Assembly (NCBI GenBank): GCA_948567375.1 | Contig: OX419762.1 | Location: forward strand, 25,673,465-25,737,464 | DNA: 64,000 nt | Direction: 5' to 3' | Origin: Lunularia cruciata | Lineage: Eukaryota > Streptophyta > Marchantiopsida > Lunulariales > Lunulariaceae | In this document: piece after piece, positions 47,277 to 58,659 of the stretch | How positions within the stretch are numbered: position 1 is the first letter of the stretch | Layout of the letters: each line of letters starts with the position of its first letter | Notes under the pieces: model-generated | The model's input: only the letters and a program-made list of their open reading frames with translations | Databases searched by the model: none | Told to the model about the DNA's origin: nothing | Program-made: the position numbers and the translations under genes

Positions 47277-48310
47277 AAGGCATTTTTCCCAAAAAAACCA
47301 TGTTTGCTATTCTCCAAAGGCATGCATTCCATTGAAGCATCTTTGTAATAGTGATCATTTTTTACCTTTGAATATATGGAGTATTATCAACACAATAGTG
47401 CATTTAAGTCCCATCCAGGGATAGCTCATGGAGGATTGCACCAAAGATTAAACATAGATTGCATTTGTAATGATATCGCAAAAGAGTTATATGAGCTTTT
47501 GAGTTAGTAAAATAAACTAATTATAACAAAAGGAATTAGAACTAGCATAATCTAAGGACATGAGAATATTTAGAAAGCATATAGGAAGACTATTGGAAGA
47601 ATCCTAAAAGCTTATAGGAAGCATTTTGATAAGAAGCTTCTAGGAACTCTATACGTTTTGAGTATTTTGCATGCCATGAAAATGGCTAGCTTAGCTTATA
47701 TCACTTGTTATGCAAGAATAGATTAAGAATTTTACTAGATTTTTGGAAGAAAAAGATTGTGATAAACAATGACATGAGCAATTCAAGAGAGTAGTATTTT
47801 GAGAAGACAAAGATCAAGAGCAATCCCAAAAACCAAAGATATTTTAAGGTAAGAATCTACCAAGAGGAATAGAGAATTTTGTGTTTGATTGTGAATGCTA
47901 TGTTGAAGTCAGAAATCTTCTAGATAATCATAAAAGAATACTCTTGGCTTCAGGTCAATTAGACGGAGTGATAAAACTATGGAGGCACTTCCAAACTGTG
48001 CGGACTCAAGGGTAATTATTGCTCCACTTTCAACATGGGAAGCCTTCAAGAGTGCAATTTTTAGGAGAATCCAAGCCATGAATTTTGCACAAGCTACACA
48101 AGATTGACTCGTTGAATTGAGACAAATTGATTCTATGGGAAGTTATATTTCTCAATTTGGAAACACAATAACTTTGATATTGGATATAGAAGAAGGCAAA
48201 TCTTTGGATTGGTTTTTAAGAGTCTTGAAATTGTATACCAAATTAAAGTTACCATGTGCTATCCAAATCAATCTTGATTGTGATGATTTAGTTCTTCCAA
48301 AGAAGTATAT
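47277..48310 (+). mobile_element. second chromovirus copy: leader and gag start, truncated
   Basis: After the LTR comes a leader of about 580 bp, then gag from about 47860 with the same blocks as the gag at 28880-29570 (VELRQIDSMGSYISQFG, LDIEEGKSLDWFLRVLK near 48110-48225). It stops at about 48310 where the coiled-coil LTR family (copy 2) begins on the opposite strand. No protease, RT or integrase follows in this orientation. Confidence 0.75.
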
Positions 48311-48319
48311 TTCACCATG

Positions 48320-49182
48320 AAATGACTTCACCTTAGAATTGTGTTCCATCCTTCCATTGAAGGCACAACTTCCTCTATTGAAGTTGCTTTGCATCAATTC
48401 ACAATTGTAGAATACTACCAACACTACAATTCTTCACATATTCATCAAGGCATTGCTTCAATTGCTATCTACTCAAGATCAAACATACAGAATGAATGTC
48501 AACATTGTAGGATCCAACATCCAACATCCAACATCCACCACTCATAAATTGCAAATTGAACTTCTCCAAACACTCACAAACACACACACAAGATTGATAC
48601 TTGGAACTAAGATGAAATAATGAGCATTAAGTTACAACACTTTGCTTTACTCAACTTCAAAATATGAATATTGAACAACAACTCACTATGAATGTTTTCT
48701 TTAAATAGACAATGCACTCAAAAATTATCTAAATTGCCTAAACTGCTTCAACCACTACATTACAAACCTATAGATCCAAAGTGTCACTCCAATTCTTCAT
48801 ATCTACCATTTTAGATCTAAAAATTGCTACTAATCCAATTTGATATCTACTTCTATTTTGGCTTCTACACCCAAATTACCTTCAATTGCCTCCTGCACTT
48901 TGGGTCTATCTACTACTATCACTTCTTTTGTTCCTATCACATCTTCAATCTAAACTGAAATTGGTCATGATTATGCTAACAGTAGTTAGCATAATCTTCC
49001 TTCTTCTCTACTCTAAATTTTTTTAATAAACTCAAGTAACTCACCCAAATTCACTTGTGCTCCTACTTCAACTATGCCAAATTTTATTTCTTCCTTCACA
49101 CTACTACAAATTCCATCTAACTTAGATCTAATTAAATCGAATATGAGAAACACATTATGTCATACTTCTACCATCTTCCTAT
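48320..49182 (-). repeat. LTR/3' region of the coiled-coil family (copy 2)
   Basis: The minus strand of 48320-48720 is collinear with 43270-43660 of copy 1, including the TATTTAAAG box (about 48708-48716) and the GTTGTGCCTTCAATGGAAG block. A short tandem CCAACATCCAACATCCAACA lies near 48519. The stretch 48720-49182 continues the 3' part of the coiled-coil frame with stops. Confidence 0.55.
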
Positions 49183-50340
49183 CTACTCTCTCTCTCTCAA
49201 ACAAATCAACAATTTATTCATATTAGTGTCTTTTTCATTTCTCTTCCAAATTTCATGCACTAACAGCTTCAACTTGTGTAGTCTTGCTTCCTCCAATTTT
49301 ACTTCCAACTCAACACTCAACATCACCTTCATTCTTTTAACAATTTCTCCTATTGATTCTGATGTATTCTCATGAGTTCTCTCCACTTTCAACTTGCCAT
49401 GATACATTTTCAGTTCTTCTTTGTACTTTGCCTCCAACATCTTCTTTTGCTCTACATGGTGAACAATTTGAGCTTTTGCACCTTTCACCTGATCCTACAA
49501 CCTTTCTTCTTCTTGACTTCTGCTCACAAGCTCCCATTGCCAAGCCTGATCTTTATCCGTTGCAACCAATCTCAGGCTTTCCAACTCTTGCTCCATTACT
49601 ACCATGATTGCTTTGGAGTGTGCTAGTTCAATTTGTGTGTCATTCAATTCTCTCTTCAACCTCTCAAAAATTTCCTTTTGATCTTTCAATTCTTTGGCTT
49701 GGTGTTCAAGTTCACCACCATGTTTCTTAAAATCCTCTTGCAAAGTATCAAATCTCTTCCTCCAAAGTATCATATCAACCTAGAGTACCACGGCTTCCTC
49801 CTCTCCTTGAGTTAACTTTTCCTTCAACTTTGAGACTTCCTCATTCAAGTACTTCACTACTTGTAATTCATCCTTTACTTTAGGATGATATTGCTTTAGA
49901 CTCTTCTTCTTTTGCCTCAATTGCAACAAGAAGGGACAAACACTCTTTGACAAGTACTCTACTCTACTGAATTCTTCCACTCTCTTTTTAGTATCTTTGG
50001 CTTTGGTAGGCAATTCTACAGCAAGTGCCTTACCCCAAAGTCTTGATCTTTGTACCTTCAGACTAATCCCCTCTGAGCTTTCTTCTCCTCCTTGGCCTTA
50101 CTCATTCCTATCATTGTGAGTTGTAGACTTCCCTTTGATCTTGCTCATCTTGGAAAACACTAACATTGGCTCTTCTACTCTCTCTCTCCTTCAATATATC
50201 CACCTTCGTCAACTCCAATTACTGGCAATCTCCTCCTTCCATGCATTCAATATGTGCATGGAACTCCTGATTATATTCTTCAATCCCTTCTTTCATTGAC
50301 TTCTATACTTTGGGTTCCTCATCACTCTCACTACTAGACT
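49183..50340 (-). pseudogene. coiled-coil ORF of an unrecognised LTR family (copy 2)
   Basis: On the minus strand the open stretches 50013-49780, 49773-49495 and 49488-49183 are all in one frame and separated only by stops. They match copy 1 in order: CPFLLQLRQKKKSLKQ (copy 1 CPLLMKVEHRKKEMQSK), EEERL, LKMYHGKL, IVKRMKVMLS and EEARLHKLKLLV. Heptad-rich sequence such as KELKDQKEIFERLKRELND predicts a long coiled coil. At about 50365 it abuts a gypsy RNase H fragment on the same strand. Confidence 0.7.
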
Positions 50341-50365
50341 CCTTAGTCTACAATGTGAATTGTTT

Positions 50366-51530
50366 TTTTGAGTCTCCAACCTGGACAAGAAGTCTGTGTT
50401 TGAATGCAAAGCTTCCTTCCTTACTTGTATAGTATATGTGAATTTTTGTAACAAGAAGATCCATCTTGATATTTTCCCATACAATTTTGCCTTCTTCACC
50501 AAATATAGCAACACATAATGGTCTACATGGAATACAAATTCATCCCAACAAGTAGTGATGAAACTTCTTGCAAGCATACATATTTCCAAGTGCTTCTCTT
50601 TCAATAGTAGTGTAGTTCTTCTCTATGATTGAAAGTTGTTGGTTGGTGTAGTAGATTGGATAGTCCTTCTTCTTATTGTCCTTTTGACTTAGGACTACTC
50701 CAATTGCCATGGAAAAGTTATCCATGTACACATGAAAGGGACATCCCAATTTGGAGCCCTCATAATTGGTGCTTCTACTAATTTCTTCTTCAACACTTGG
50801 AAAGCTTCTTCTTGTTCTGCTTCCCATAAATAGTCTTCGGACTTCTTTAGAAGCTTCATCAAAGGTGCAGCAAGCAATGCATAGTAAGACACAAAGTGTC
50901 TATAATATCCGACATGTCCCAAGAAGGCTCTCAACTCCCAAATGTTTTAGGGGATTTTTAAGATGAGATTACTTTTACCTTCTCAACATTGACCTAAATA
51001 CTTTGGCTTGAGACCAGATGCCCTAATATAATTCACTCCTTCATTGCAAAGAAGCATTTCTTTGGGTGCAATAACAAGCCAAAAAAAATGACACCTTGCA
51101 AAAGATTGGTGTAGGTAATCCAAATGTATCTCTCTTTGCCAAACACACAAAAATCATCAATGAAAACTTCCAAACAAACTTTTGCAAAAAATCTTTAAAA
51201 TTTACATTCATCATTTTTTGGAAAGTAGTGGGAGCATTACAAAACCTTGAAGGGCATTTGATTGTATGAAAATGTGCCTCAATTGGTAGTGAATGTGATC
51301 TTATCCTTGTATTCTATTCAAATGGACACTTAATTGTATCTTAAAAATCCATCAAGGTTACTATAGCAAGCATGACCAGCTACTTGGTCCAAAATAGTAT
51401 TTGTAAAAGGCAAAGGATGATGATCATTCCTTGTGACTGCATTTAATTTATGGAAGCCTTAGCACACTCAAATCTTCCACATCTTCTTCCTTGGAACAAT
51501 GAAAATGAGATAAACCCATTGATTATTACA
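50366..51530 (-). mobile_element. Ty3/gypsy RT-RNase H fragment (copy 1 of a young pair)
   Basis: From 51530 downward the translation shows RT (KCPSRFCNAPTTFQKMM near 51260, usual PFGLxNAPATFQ), then the joining block RAFLGHVGYYRHFV and EEAFQVLKKKLVEAPI (50934-50700). RNase H follows (FHVYMDNFSMAIGVVLSQK, NYTTIEREALGNMYA, TYTIQVRKEALHSN, DFLSRLE). The segment 50380-51200 is nearly identical to 53320-54120, far closer than other repeats here. Only a few frame breaks are present. It is cut at 50365 before the integrase. Confidence 0.9.
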
Positions 51531-52640
51531 TAATTATTTATATTTAATACATATTATTAAATGATTCATGACCTACCTAAAGATAAGTTGCAAGACATTA
51601 AATGGTTTTGCCTTAATTCTCTCTAAAGAACAAGGTAACTATGCATGATAACAAGAAAGATGGGAAGACTTGTCAAAATACATAAGGATAAAACATAAGG
51701 GGTAATCCTCTCCATGGAAGATTAATGCAAAACCAATTGAGTCTTTATTACTCTATAAGTGGTATAAAGATACATTGGTTACGATTTGCAGTTTTTTTTT
51801 AGTTAACGGCTATTATTTGTACAAATGTATTGATATTAAGTTATATTTCATAGCTATTTTTTAAATGCTACTTTTGGATTATTATCTATTCTACAAAAAT
51901 GTCTTAGTGGTTTTGGCTTAATCTTTCAAGAAAGAAGATTAAAGCAAGACCTTTTAAGAATTTTATTTATCTTATTGCTAAAAAGATGTAAATACACCAA
52001 AGTATATATTCTTAAAATTTGGCTTTATAAAATTTTGGGTAGTGCCTTGAGATCTCATGACATTTTACAAAGAAGGCACAAAATAGGTGCAAAACAAGTG
52101 CCAATACTCACTCCTCTCCCACAACATGAATGTTGTGGTGCTTGCATTGCGGTTTGAAATCTCATGATGTTGTTTCTTTTCTACAAAGAAGGAAAAAAAG
52201 AGGTGCAAAAGAAATGAAATGACTCACTTCCCTCTCATGATTTTGTTTCTCTTTTACAAAGAAGGAAAAGAAAAGGTGCAAAAGAAGTGCAAAAGAGATT
52301 GCATGAAGGGCCTCCAAAGGCATGATAAAAGCATGTCTAATTTAGCATTGTTTCATAAATGCATGATATCATGCATGGTATAATAAATGCATGATGTACT
52401 AACTATTATACTTAAAATTTTCAAGTTCCATTCTCTTTGGATTATTTTATTTTTATATGTGAACCGCAAAGGAATACAAGAATTGTTGTGCAATAATATC
52501 TCCAAGTATCTGTTTTTCTCTTACTAAAAGAACAGCTTTGCAAAGAGTTACAACTATCCATATAGCCCAAAAGTAGAAGTATTGGTGCCGACAAGTCACT
52601 CCAAGTTGAACTAGTAGGAAAGCACAACTAACAAAGAGAA
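51531..52640. other. unassigned DNA between two gypsy fragments, with a three-fold repeat
   Basis: No protein motif. A degenerate repeat unit, TTTTACAAAGAAGG followed by an A-rich part and AGGTGCAAAA, occurs three times at about 52062, 52175 and 52253. A perfect 18-bp palindrome, ATGCATGATATCATGCAT, lies at 52359-52376 and contains two CATGCA (RY-type) motifs. It may be LTR or leader of the neighbouring gypsy elements. Confidence 0.45.
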
Positions 52641-52644
52641 AACC

Positions 52645-54130
52645 CAACCGCATATGATAACAAGAAGGATGGGAAGATCACATCAAGGAAAAGAGATTAC
52701 AACTACAGTTTCCGCATCATCTCTCCAAGTTGCTTTAGCTTCAACCATTTTAGTAACATAGTTAGTGCATACTAATATATATCTCTTCCTCATGAATTGG
52801 ATCACTTATTGAATTGGATCCACAAAATCAATTCCCCATTTCTCAAATGGAACCAATGGAAAAATTGGTCTCAAAGGCCATTGGGAAGTAGCTGTTGGCT
52901 TTGTTGGCTTTCTTGTTCTTTGACAAGCATCACAACTTTGGATATGGGATTGAGTATCCTCAAACATGATAGGCCACCAATACACTACCACAAGGATTTC
53001 CTTTACTATGTTCTTCAAGGCATAGTGTCCTCCCTATGCTTCTAAGTGTAAAGAATGGATTTACTTGTCCTACTTCATTTGCTTCCAAGCATCTATGAAG
53101 TACTTCATCTTAACCTATTTTAAATAAAATGTTGTGCTTTAGTTGGTATGGTCCCATTTTCTGAAAGTCTGCCCTTTGCTTTGGGTCCAATTCTTCAAGA
53201 CATTGGCAAGTATGCAGATAGTGATATTCTACCACATACCTTGTACTTTTTATTACCATCAAATGATACAATTCTTTATCAAGAAACCATTCATCTACTC
53301 CCAAGTCATGGTCTTGAGTCTCCATCCTGGACAAGAAGTTCATGTTTGAATGCAAAGCTCCCTTCCTTACTTGTATAGTGTATGTGAATTGTTGCAACAA
53401 GAAGATCCATCTTGAAATTTTCCCATACAATTTTGCCTTCTTCACCAAATATAGCAACACATAATGGACTACATGGAATACAAATTCATCCCAACAAGTA
53501 GTGGTGAAACTTCTTGCAAGCATACATATTTCCAAGTGCTTCTCTTTCAATAGTAGTGTAGTTCTTCTCTATGATTGAAAGTTGTTGGTTGGTGTAGTAG
53601 ATTGGATAGTCCTTCTTCTTATTGTCCTTCTGACTTAGGACTACTCCAATTGCCATGGAAAAAGTATCCATGTACACATGAAAGGGACATCCCAATTTGG
53701 AGCCCTCATAATTGGTGCTTCTACTAATTTCTTCTTCAACACTTGGAAAGCTTCTTCTTGTTCTGCTTCCCATAAATAGTCTTTGGACTTCTTTAGAAGC
53801 TTCATCAAAGGTGCAACTAGCACCACATAGTTAGACACAAAGTGTCTATAATGTCCCAAGAATGCCCTCAGCTCCCAAATGTTTTTAGGGATTTTAAGAT
53901 GATATTACTTTTACCTTCTTAACATTGAATTCAATACCTTGACTTGAGACCCAATGCCACAACATAATTCCCTCCTTCATTGCAAAAAATTATTTATTTG
54001 GATGCAATAACAAGCCAAAAAAATGACACCTTGCAAAAGATTGGTGGAGGTAATCCAAATGTACCTCTCTTTGGCCAAACATGCAAAAATCATCATTGAA
54101 AACTTATCAATTCATCTTTGACTAAGAGTG
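52645..54130 (-). mobile_element. Ty3/gypsy RT-RNase H-integrase fragment (copy 2 of a young pair)
   Basis: The minus strand carries the end of RT, the YRHFV block, RNase H (53859-53330, MDTFSMAIGVVLSQK), a linker, and then integrase at 53018-52806: ILVVVYWWPIMFED, CDACQRTRKP, FEKWGIDFVDPI. Just below, after a frameshift, comes RYILVCTNYVTKMVEAKAT, where the catalytic D of the usual ATDY is N. Apart from the integrase it duplicates 50366-51200. The element stops near 52645. Confidence 0.9.
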
Positions 54131-54245
54131 AGTATTTTGGGTTTAGGCAATATTATCACTATGAGATTGGAATTGCACCTTCAACAAGACCAATCCAATG
54201 TTCCCCAAGTTGTCTAGGAATACTCGATATTTGATCAATAGACCA

Positions 54246-55600
54246 TGAAACAATGAAGTAGAAAGCCCAAAAGACCCAAAGAGTCAAAAGGCTAAAAACA
54301 CTATACAAAACATATGAAATGTGAGCATAAGCAAGAGCCAAGAGCATCAGACCAATATGTAAAAAATTGGTTTGATATAAGATCTAAACTTATCTTGGTC
54401 ATATACTCCTTTAACTCTAAAGCCTCAATCTGTAAGAGAGTGAGAAATCACTACAAATAAATTGATATCTAAGTTTGATCTATTGGTAACAAGGGTACTC
54501 AACAAAGACATGGTGCTCATCGTTAACTTTGCTCATAGTACACAATACAAAAAGCTGCATGGAGTGCTATATCTACTGCCAACATCCTTGTTATACTTCT
54601 AGTTTATGAGAGCTAGTAATATACGGAGCAATAATATGTCTAAGGTTCAACTCCATCTTTGCTTGATTGCAAAAGCAAAGAAGAGAATCTAATAGCTTTG
54701 TAAACTCTCCAGATTGGTTGAGAGGAGAACTACATCATCTACATAAAGGAGTGCATGTATCATCAAAGACCTGACCTGTACACCTATAGCTCTAGCTTCC
54801 ATGAGTAGTCTTTCTAGATCATCTATGAAGATTCCATATAGAGTTGGAGATAGAGAGCAGCCCTAAATCATACTCATTGTGCTAAGGACATCTTGAGAGC
54901 TCAAAGATGAAATTTTCACAACCACTTTCTTATAGAGTCTAGCAATAACACCAATCAGATCCGGTGAAACACCAACTTTAGTGAGTCTCTCACTTAGAGA
55001 TTTCCTAAGCACCTTATCAAAGGCCTTCCTAAAATCAATAAATGCAACATAAAGTGCTCTGCCAACACACTTAGATTTCCACCACAAAATATGGAGTACT
55101 AATAGGTGGTCCAAAGCACTAAAGCCTGATCTGAAACTAGCTTGGCACTTAGCAAATTTTGTACTTTCCAGCCCAAGTACTCAACCTTGACTCCAAAATT
55201 TGACCATACAATTTGACAAAGATACTACCAACTAGTATGGTATGGTAATTGGTGACAAAATCTCTTTGGCAAGACTTGTGAATAAGTATTACCTTCTTCA
55301 AGCACCATCTATCAAGAAAGCCACACCTGATTGGCTCATTCAAGAGAGAAGAGAGTATTGGAATCAGATGGCTACTGCACCACTTCAAAAGTTCAACACA
55401 AAGTCCATCAAGGTCTTGAGCCTTACCAGTAGCCAACTTAATAAGTTGGTACTTGACACCAATTTTAGATAGTGAGAGCAGATCTAAGGCTAGGTGCCAT
55501 GCTTGGAGCATCAAGGACAAAGTACATATCCTTGACATAGTTACAAAGCTCCTTCAAGTCCAGCAATGGAGATGGGGATCTAATAGTAACCTTCTTCTAG
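54246..55600 (-). mobile_element. LINE fragment A (RT and C-terminal zinc domain, internal deletion)
   Basis: On the minus strand: RT N-terminal part at 55538-55149 (KAQDLDGLCVELLKW, LKKVILIHKS, TNYHTILVGSIFVKLYG), then LYVAFIDFRKAFDKVLRKSL at about 55060-55000, then the C-terminal region near 54620-54370 after loss of several hundred bases. It ends at about 54246 with the family tail. It was probably joined to the plus-strand LINE piece at 55600 by a later rearrangement or independent insertion. Confidence 0.82.
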
Positions 55601-56430
55601 AAACCCTTGAGATTGCTCCTCAGTTCAGTGATCAACTCAATCCCTTTAAGTCTTGGAAATGATCACTTCTTGCACTTCACAAAATTTCTACTTTGATGAG
55701 GTTTGGCTCAAAAACTCAAAGAAATTGAATGATGGCAAACAAGGCTATACTGAAGGAGCGGCCCATCTGGTTGGACCTTGATCTCACATCTCTCCAATGG
55801 CAAGCAAAGAAGGAAGAATTAGCAAAAGTGAAGGAGGTTCAACAAGCAAGTTTTGTTGCATTCTTGAGAGATAATAGAGCTATGATTACTTAAAAGAGAC
55901 TATCAACTGCTGCAAAGCAATTCCGGACCCTCAGTGTGTTGTTTTGAACAACAATGAACAATGAACAATGAACAATGAAAAATGAAATATAAAGCCTGGA
56001 AGACACAAAGAGTCAAAAGGCTGAAAATGCAATGTAAAACACATTAAATGTTTTGGAATGTTCTTGGCCTCACATATTCTAAATACTCCAATGCTAAGCG
56101 TTTGTGAGATGATGTTTATCTGATCAATCTTGTAGAGAAATGAGAACATGAAGGAAACACCATTCAAGACATTGAAGGTTTCACTCTTGTCAGTTTAACC
56201 TGGAACAAGTGGAGGCAACATAGAGGAAGGGACTGTGGAGGTATTGCTACTTATGTCATATATGGTTTTGAAAAATCAGTCTCTTTGATAGGCCAAGATT
56301 CAAGTGGACAATACCAATGGTTGAGATTAGAGGAGTTGCTACACCTTGCTTCCTTGCAGTTTGTTACTTTGCTCCATTGACATCACCTATTCAAGTGGAG
56401 CTCTTAACACCATGTAGCCTTTCCACTCCT
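55600..56430 (+). mobile_element. LINE 5' part including endonuclease start
   Basis: Collinear with 24600-24902 plus 30406-30720. An open stretch at 55713-55890 reads AILKERPIWLDLDL and KKEELAKVKEVQQ. The endonuclease N-terminal region near 56200-56400 shows RGRDCGGIATYV, QDSSGQYQWLRL and FLAVCYFAP. It is interrupted by the 102-bp insertion at 55947-56048 and cut at about 56430 where the monomer array begins. It serves as the uninterrupted reference for the chromovirus target site. Confidence 0.75.
55947..56048 (-). mobile_element. 102-bp LINE-tail mini-insertion with 7-bp target duplication
   Basis: Flanked by TGTTTTG at 55940-55946 and 56049-56055. The insert equals only the last ~95 bp of the LINE family and ends (minus strand) in four perfect TCATTGT heptamers (55951-55978). 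Its 5' end, near AATGTGTTTTAC, is within a few bases of that of a second mini-insertion at 61289-61374. Target-primed integration is the likely mechanism. Confidence 0.75.
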
Positions 56431-56439
56431 ACAAACTTT

Positions 56440-58100
56440 TGTGCTTGAAGAAGGTAATTTGAAATTTTGATAGGAGAGATTTCCCAAAATTTTGGCATGC
56501 CATATCTCAACACCTACTTGTCCAAACCTTTCAGTTTTGGTTTTGTTAGAAGTTTCTTGCCAAGATCTTTCCATGACTATCAAGATTGAGCTGTTCTGGT
56601 CTTTGTATAAAAAGTTATGAGTGATTGAATCTCTTGACAAAGGATCCATATTTGAAAGTTTGTACCTTCATCAAATGGAGTCCAAATTTGCGATTTGTAT
56701 GACATTAGATGTGCCTTGAAAAGATATTTTGATTGGTACCTAGCATGCTCAAAGAACACATTTGTGCAAAAAGTTAAGATTTAAATTTTGTCATCTTTGG
56801 CAGATTTTAAGGTTTGAGGTGCAATTTTGACACATTGTCACTTTTTGGTTCTATGTCCAGATGTTTCAATCTTAGGGTCATTTTTAATGCATCTTAAAGA
56901 TCTTTCTATTAAGAACCTAAATGTTTAAGTTGGAATTCTATAGAGAAAGTTCTGAGTTTTATTATTTTGTGATCTTGTGTGCTTGGTGGTGCTCACATTT
57001 CCAACTTCTGGAAATATACTTAGATGACTATATCTCTGCCAATATTTCAGCAAATGGTGTGGTTTGTGTTTCACTAAAAGAACCATGCTGAGAGATTTCT
57101 TTGAAGGTGAAGCTTGTGTAGTTTGGAGTTGTACACAAGGAGTTCTAGATTTTGAATTTTGAGGAAGCCTTGAGAAGTCTATGTGATTGTGCAAGAAGTT
57201 GGAGGGGTATTGCTCTATGGTCACAAGTAAAAATCTAGTGATGAATACTGAATCAGAATTTTTGACTTATAAGCTCTCTTTCAAACCCAAGCTCACGACA
57301 TATGAAGGTATGAGCAAGTGGTGGTGACAATTCTTGTTTTGTCACATCTCCTGCATTTTGGTGTTTGGAGTGCCAACTTTGCAAGACCAATTCTCTTCAC
57401 TCATAGACCAATCCAAGTGGTTCTTGTGTCATAAGAACCACATAGTTATAGGCTTTATATTGAATCCATAGTTTTAAAATTTGAATATCCAAGGCAGATG
57501 ATATGACCGTTTGTTTCACTCTGATACTTCCAAGTACTTGATGTTAAGATTTGCAAATGTGAATAGTGATTGCTCTATACTTATATGTCTAAACCAAGTA
57601 ATTTTGTGCCAAAAGAAAAAGTGTTACACAAGGTTTCTATTGAGGTCTGATTTGTTGCAATTGCAGGTTAGACAAGGAAGTTGTGATATTTTGAAATATG
57701 TGACTCTTCGTACATCATGGCATTCTGAAGTGTAAATTCAAGCTATTGTATATTTATATTCAATGATCCAAATGAAGTGATCTTTGTATCATTAAAATCA
57801 ACTCACTCAGACCTTTAAATTGAGAATTGATTGAAAGATATAAGAGGACAATCTAGAAGCTCTATGTGCCACAAATTTTGCAGCCTTTGGTATCTATATA
57901 CAATGCAAATTTGGAAGATAGTATCTTTGCATTCACATGTCAAAATGAGGTGATTATTATCTCATTAGAACCAACTTCTAAAGATTCTTACTTGAAAACC
58001 TAGCTAGAATTGCTTAGCCTATAAAACAAGAGCAATTCCCACTTGAAAATCTGGAAGTTCTGGTGTTGGAAGTAAAACTTCTAGATTGATTGTGAGTGAT
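56440..58100 (+). repeat. degenerate tandem array of ~175-bp monomers (array C)
   Basis: About nine diverged units lie head to tail. The 'tccaaatgaggtg...tcattagaa' phrase recurs near 56518, 56686, 56855, 57046, (57230), 57408, 57590, 57768 and 57940, spacing 168-191 bp. The last unit (CACATGTCAAAATGAGGTGA at 57932) is the best preserved and matches array B at 22365. The array runs into the ORF at 58103 exactly as array B runs into its ORF at 22541. Confidence 0.75.
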
Positions 58101-58102
58101 TA

Positions 58103-58430
58103 GTGATTGGCATAATGGAGGAGTCCAAGATGGTGAAAGACATTGCTGGTATATCCATGAAGCAGCAACACTTAGCTGAAATTTACAAGACAGCCAATAA
58201 CTTCCACAAAGAGCATAGAAGCTTCTTTGCACCTATTTTCCAATGCATGAATACTCTCATGACTGATACAGAAATTGTAAAAGGTTGAGATCAACACTTT
58301 AAAATAGTCCTTGAACCTGGTCAACCAAGAGATTCAAGACCTGAAAAAGAGTACTATCTTGTTGTTAACATCAACCAAGAAGATGGTTGATGCTATCAAG
58401 AACTTGGGTGAACTATGTGCTATTTGAATT
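58103..58430 (+). pseudogene. short ORF of the monomer-array element (copy C)
   Basis: An open frame of 61 codons starts at 58103 in the track but its conserved part begins with MEESKMVKDIAGISMKQQ at about 58114, followed by HLAEIYKTANNFHKEHRSFF and a stop at 58286. Homologous sequence continues past the stop to about 58430 (TNLEPGQPRDSRPEKEY-like and KMVDAIKNLG-like in shifted frames). It is collinear with 22541-22930. No known domain is visible; the polar, helix-prone composition would fit a small gag-like protein. Confidence 0.45.
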
Positions 58431-58655
58431 TTGTGGCTCAATGAGGTATAGAAGTTAAGCATAGCAAATTCTAAAGGCCATAACTCTGTACCTATTTCCT
58501 CAAATGAGTTGATGTTTAATTCCTTTAAAAGTGGTCTTCAAGAGCTTTAGATTGAGACATCACTTGTAGACTTTGAAGCTTTATGATGAAGCTTATGAGA
58601 TTTAGAAATCTGTATTAGTCCAAAAATTTCATGTTAGAAACTACACATTCAAAAG
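58431..58655 (+). repeat. further 175-bp monomer after the short ORF
   Basis: The phrases TTCCTCAAATGAGTTGATGTTTAATTCC, AGATTGAGACATCACTTGTAGA and the following block repeat the order of the monomer unit, so monomers flank the ORF on both sides here. It ends where a LINE tail (minus) begins at about 58660. Confidence 0.5.
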
Positions 58656-58659
58656 CTCA

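Noticed and set aside
55937-56430. Twin-priming inversion of a LINE
   Set aside because: The minus-strand tail is a separate 102-bp insertion with its own target duplication inside a plus-strand LINE, so no inversion is needed.
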